In this document: positions 13,072-14,631 of the stretch, piece after piece
Numbering within the stretch: the first letter of the stretch is position 1
Layout of the letters: every line of letters begins with the position of its first letter
From: an uncultured Verrucomicrobiota bacterium
Lineage (GTDB): Bacteria > Verrucomicrobiota > Verrucomicrobiia > Limisphaerales > UBA9464
Direction of reading: 5' to 3'
Assembly: GCA_903925515.1 (NCBI GenBank)
Contig: CAIYFP010000162.1
Span: forward strand, 1 to 14,631
Length of the DNA stretch: 14,631 nt
Made by a program: the position numbers and the translations under genes
The notes under the pieces: model-generated
What the model saw: the letters and a program-made list of their open reading frames with translations, nothing else
What the model was told of the DNA's origin: nothing
Databases searched by the model: none

Positions 13072-14160
13072 TCACCCCGGCTCGCATCGCCCACCCTCCA
13101 CCCGCCACCGATGCAGCTCCGTCCCCAGGTCCCCGGGCCAGTTCTCCTCCGTGCATGTCATGAACACCTGGCCGCCGCCCCGGTGCACCCCGTGAAGCAA
13201 CGGCATCAAGCCCGCCCTCCTCCTCGCGTCCAGCTCCCCCATCACGTCGTCGATCAGCAACACCGGCTGCACCCCATGGACCGCGCCAAGGTGCCGCGCC
13301 TGCGCCATCTTCAACGCGATCGCCAGCGTCCGCTTCTGCCCCTCGCTGCCATGCGACGCCGCCGGCTGCCCGTTCAACCGCAGCAGCAGGTCGTCCCGGT
13401 GCGGCCCCGTCACCGTCATCCGCATCGCTCGCTCGCGCCCCCGCGCCTTCGCCAACTCCACCGCAAGGTCGCCCCGCACCGCCGGCTGGTACGTCACCTC
13501 CACCTCGTCGCGCCCCCCAGACACCTGCGCGTGCGACCCCGCGACCAGCGGTGCCAGCACCGGCAGGATCGCCGCCCTCGATTCCATCAACCGCGCCCCA
13601 TGCTCCACCATCTCCGCCGTGAACCCCGCCAGCACGTCCTCGTCCGGCAACGCCTGCCTCAGCACCGCGTTGCGCGACCGCACCGCCTGCGTGTACCGCA
13701 GCAAGGTCGCGAGGTAGCCCGGCTCCGTCTGCGACAACAACAGGTCCATGAACCGGCGCCGGCCCCGGCCCGGCCCCTTCACCAGCGCAAGGTCCTCCGT
13801 GCAGAACACCACCGCCCGCAACACCCCAAGGTACTCCGACAACCGCCGCACCGGCCGCTCATCCAGCGTGATCTTCCGCTCCCGCGCCGACCAGTACGCC
13901 CGCACCTCGTGCTCGCCCGACGCGACGATCGTCGCGCCCACGAAGTACCCCTTCGCCCCGTGCCGAACCATCTGCGCGCCGCCCACCCCGCGGAACGACC
14001 GAAGCGTCGCCAGCAGGTACAACGCCTCCAGCACGTTCGTCTTCCCCTGCGCGTTCTCCCCCACCAACACGTGAAAGCCCGGCGCCAGCCCGGCGTCCAG
14101 CCGGGCGTAGTTCCGGAAATCCCTCAGCTTCAGCCGGGCCACGTGCACGGACCCAATCAT
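13072..14160 (-). CDS. recF: RecF, DNA repair ATPase
   Basis: RecF is an SMC-like ATPase that binds gapped DNA and, with RecO and RecR, loads RecA at single-strand gaps. This protein is 362 residues, the normal length. Seen in order are the N-terminal LKLRDFRNYARLD, Walker A GENAQGKT at 34-41, the RecF-specific TGPHRDDLLL at 251-260, the ABC-type signature SEGQKR at 272-277 and Walker B LLIDDVMGELD at 301-311. All key residues are intact. I chose ATG 14160, because the upstream extension to 14205 is low complexity and the conserved N-terminus begins within ten residues of it. No Shine-Dalgarno sequence is evident. recF is divergent from prfC with 89 bases between, and leads the oxidoreductase and PIG-L genes. 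In many bacteria recF follows dnaN; here dnaN is not in that place. Confidence 0.97.
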   Translation of the reverse strand: MIGSVHVARLKLRDFRNYARLDAGLAPGFHVLVGENAQGKTNVLEALYLLATLRSFRGVGGAQMVRHGAKGYFVGATIVASGEHEVRAYWSARERKITLDERPVRRLSEYLGVLRAVVFCTEDLALVKGPGRGRRRFMDLLLSQTEPGYLATLLRYTQAVRSRNAVLRQALPDEDVLAGFTAEMVEHGARLMESRAAILPVLAPLVAGSHAQVSGGRDEVEVTYQPAVRGDLAVELAKARGRERAMRMTVTGPHRDDLLLRLNGQPAASHGSEGQKRTLAIALKMAQARHLGAVHGVQPVLLIDDVMGELDARRRAGLMPLLHGVHRGGGQVFMTCTEENWPGDLGTELHRWRVEGGRCEPG

Positions 14161-14165
14161 GACGG

Positions 14166-14203
14166 CCCGGCCCCGAACCCCCAACACCCAAACGCCCCGG
14201 CCC
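14166..14203 (-). promoter_or_regulatory. G-run cluster just upstream of recF
   Basis: On the minus strand 14203-14166 carries six G-runs (3, 4, 3, 5, 4 and 3) with loops of 2 to 5 bases, matching a quadruplex pattern. It ends 5 bases before the recF ATG, so it occupies the leader where a ribosome-binding site would be expected. No Shine-Dalgarno motif is seen. Confidence 0.4.
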
Positions 14204-14249
14204 ATTTGCAGGCTCGCGCAAGACCCGCCCCCGCCACACCCTCCTCCCC

Positions 14250-14631
14250 GTGACGTTGGAACAGGAAATCGCGCGCCGCAGGACGTTCGCCATCATCTCG
14301 CACCCGGACGCCGGCAAGACCACGCTGACCGAGAAGCTCCTCCTCTACGGCGGCGCCGTGCAGCTCGCCGGCTCCGTCACCGCCCGCAAAAACCAGCGCG
14401 CCACCACCTCCGACTGGATGGAGCTCGAAAAGAAGCGCGGAATCTCCATCAGCTCCACCGTCCTCCAGTTCGACTACGCCGGCTACCGCATCAACCTCCT
14501 CGACACCCCCGGCCACAAGGACTTCTCCGAGGACACCTACCGCGTCCTCACCGCGGTCGACGCGGTGATCATGGTCATCGATGCCGGCAAGGGCGTGGAG
14601 TCCCAGACCCGGAAGCTGTTCGAGGTCTGCG
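14250..14631 (+). CDS. prfC: Peptide chain release factor 3 (RF3), N-terminal part (runs off right edge)
   Basis: RF3 is a translational GTPase that recycles class I release factors from the ribosome after termination. The first 127 residues are visible and open to the window edge; the full family length is about 530. The G1 loop HPDAGKTT is at 18-25, the switch I region RGISIS at 63-68, and the G3 motif DTPGHKDFSEDTYR at 85-98. The RF3-specific start (EQEIARRRTFAIISHPDAGKTTLTEKLLLYGGA) separates it from EF-G and LepA. GTG 14250 gives the family-typical N-terminus MTLEQEIARRR; TTG 14256 is the only close alternative. No Shine-Dalgarno sequence is seen. The gene is divergent from recF with 89 bases between. 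Confidence 0.95.
   Translation, partial: MTLEQEIARRRTFAIISHPDAGKTTLTEKLLLYGGAVQLAGSVTARKNQRATTSDWMELEKKRGISISSTVLQFDYAGYRINLLDTPGHKDFSEDTYRVLTAVDAVIMVIDAGKGVESQTRKLFEVC

Noticed and set aside
12718..14253. 511-codon open frame on the plus strand, opposite recF and the oxidoreductase gene
   Set aside because: It is Arg/Pro/His/Leu-rich with no domain, and spans two well-supported minus-strand genes and the gap between them.

Overview
The window is high-GC Gram-negative DNA. Evidence for an outer membrane is a complete TonB-dependent receptor with a terminal aromatic residue, plus exported proteins and glycan-modifying enzymes. A PIG-L deacetylase paired with a Gfo/Idh/MocA oxidoreductase, an exported serine hydrolase fused to a DUF1343/NamZ domain, and atypical ribosome-binding sites together suggest a member of the Verrucomicrobia/PVC group. 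This assignment is inferred from gene content; there is no rRNA to confirm it.

Layout. 1-434 (-) is the N-terminal part of an unrecognised exported protein that runs off the left edge. 435-1356 is a long non-coding divergent spacer, unusually rich in CATG. 1357-3022 (+) holds a WaaE-like family 2 glycosyltransferase and an FkbM methyltransferase, probably a small surface-glycan pair. 3086-7559 (-) holds, in transcription order, a lipoprotein-like AmiE/beta-lactamase-fold hydrolase fused to NamZ/DUF1343, then after a 139-base gap an acylphosphatase whose stop overlaps the start of a calcineurin-like phosphoesterase, then an exported protein of unknown function. 7560-8072 is a divergent spacer with three hairpin-forming inverted repeats. 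8073-10967 (+) is the TonB-dependent receptor, closed by a clear intrinsic terminator. 11200-14160 (-) holds recF, a Gfo/Idh/MocA oxidoreductase and a PIG-L deacetylase, the last two tightly coupled. 14250 to the right edge (+) is the start of prfC (release factor 3).

How they fit. The fused hydrolase may release peptide and MurNAc from peptidoglycan fragments. The receptor would import a large ligand across the outer membrane. The oxidoreductase/deacetylase pair suggests processing of an N-acetylated sugar or related compound. recF (recombinational repair) and prfC (translation termination/recycling) are core genes. The + strand is C-rich in genes of both orientations from about 1140 onward, so the bias follows the DNA strand rather than coding direction. 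No mobile element, CRISPR array, tRNA or rRNA was recognised. The points most worth checking are the fused AmiE-NamZ protein, the two-hairpin element at 7676-7800, and the G-run clusters around recF.
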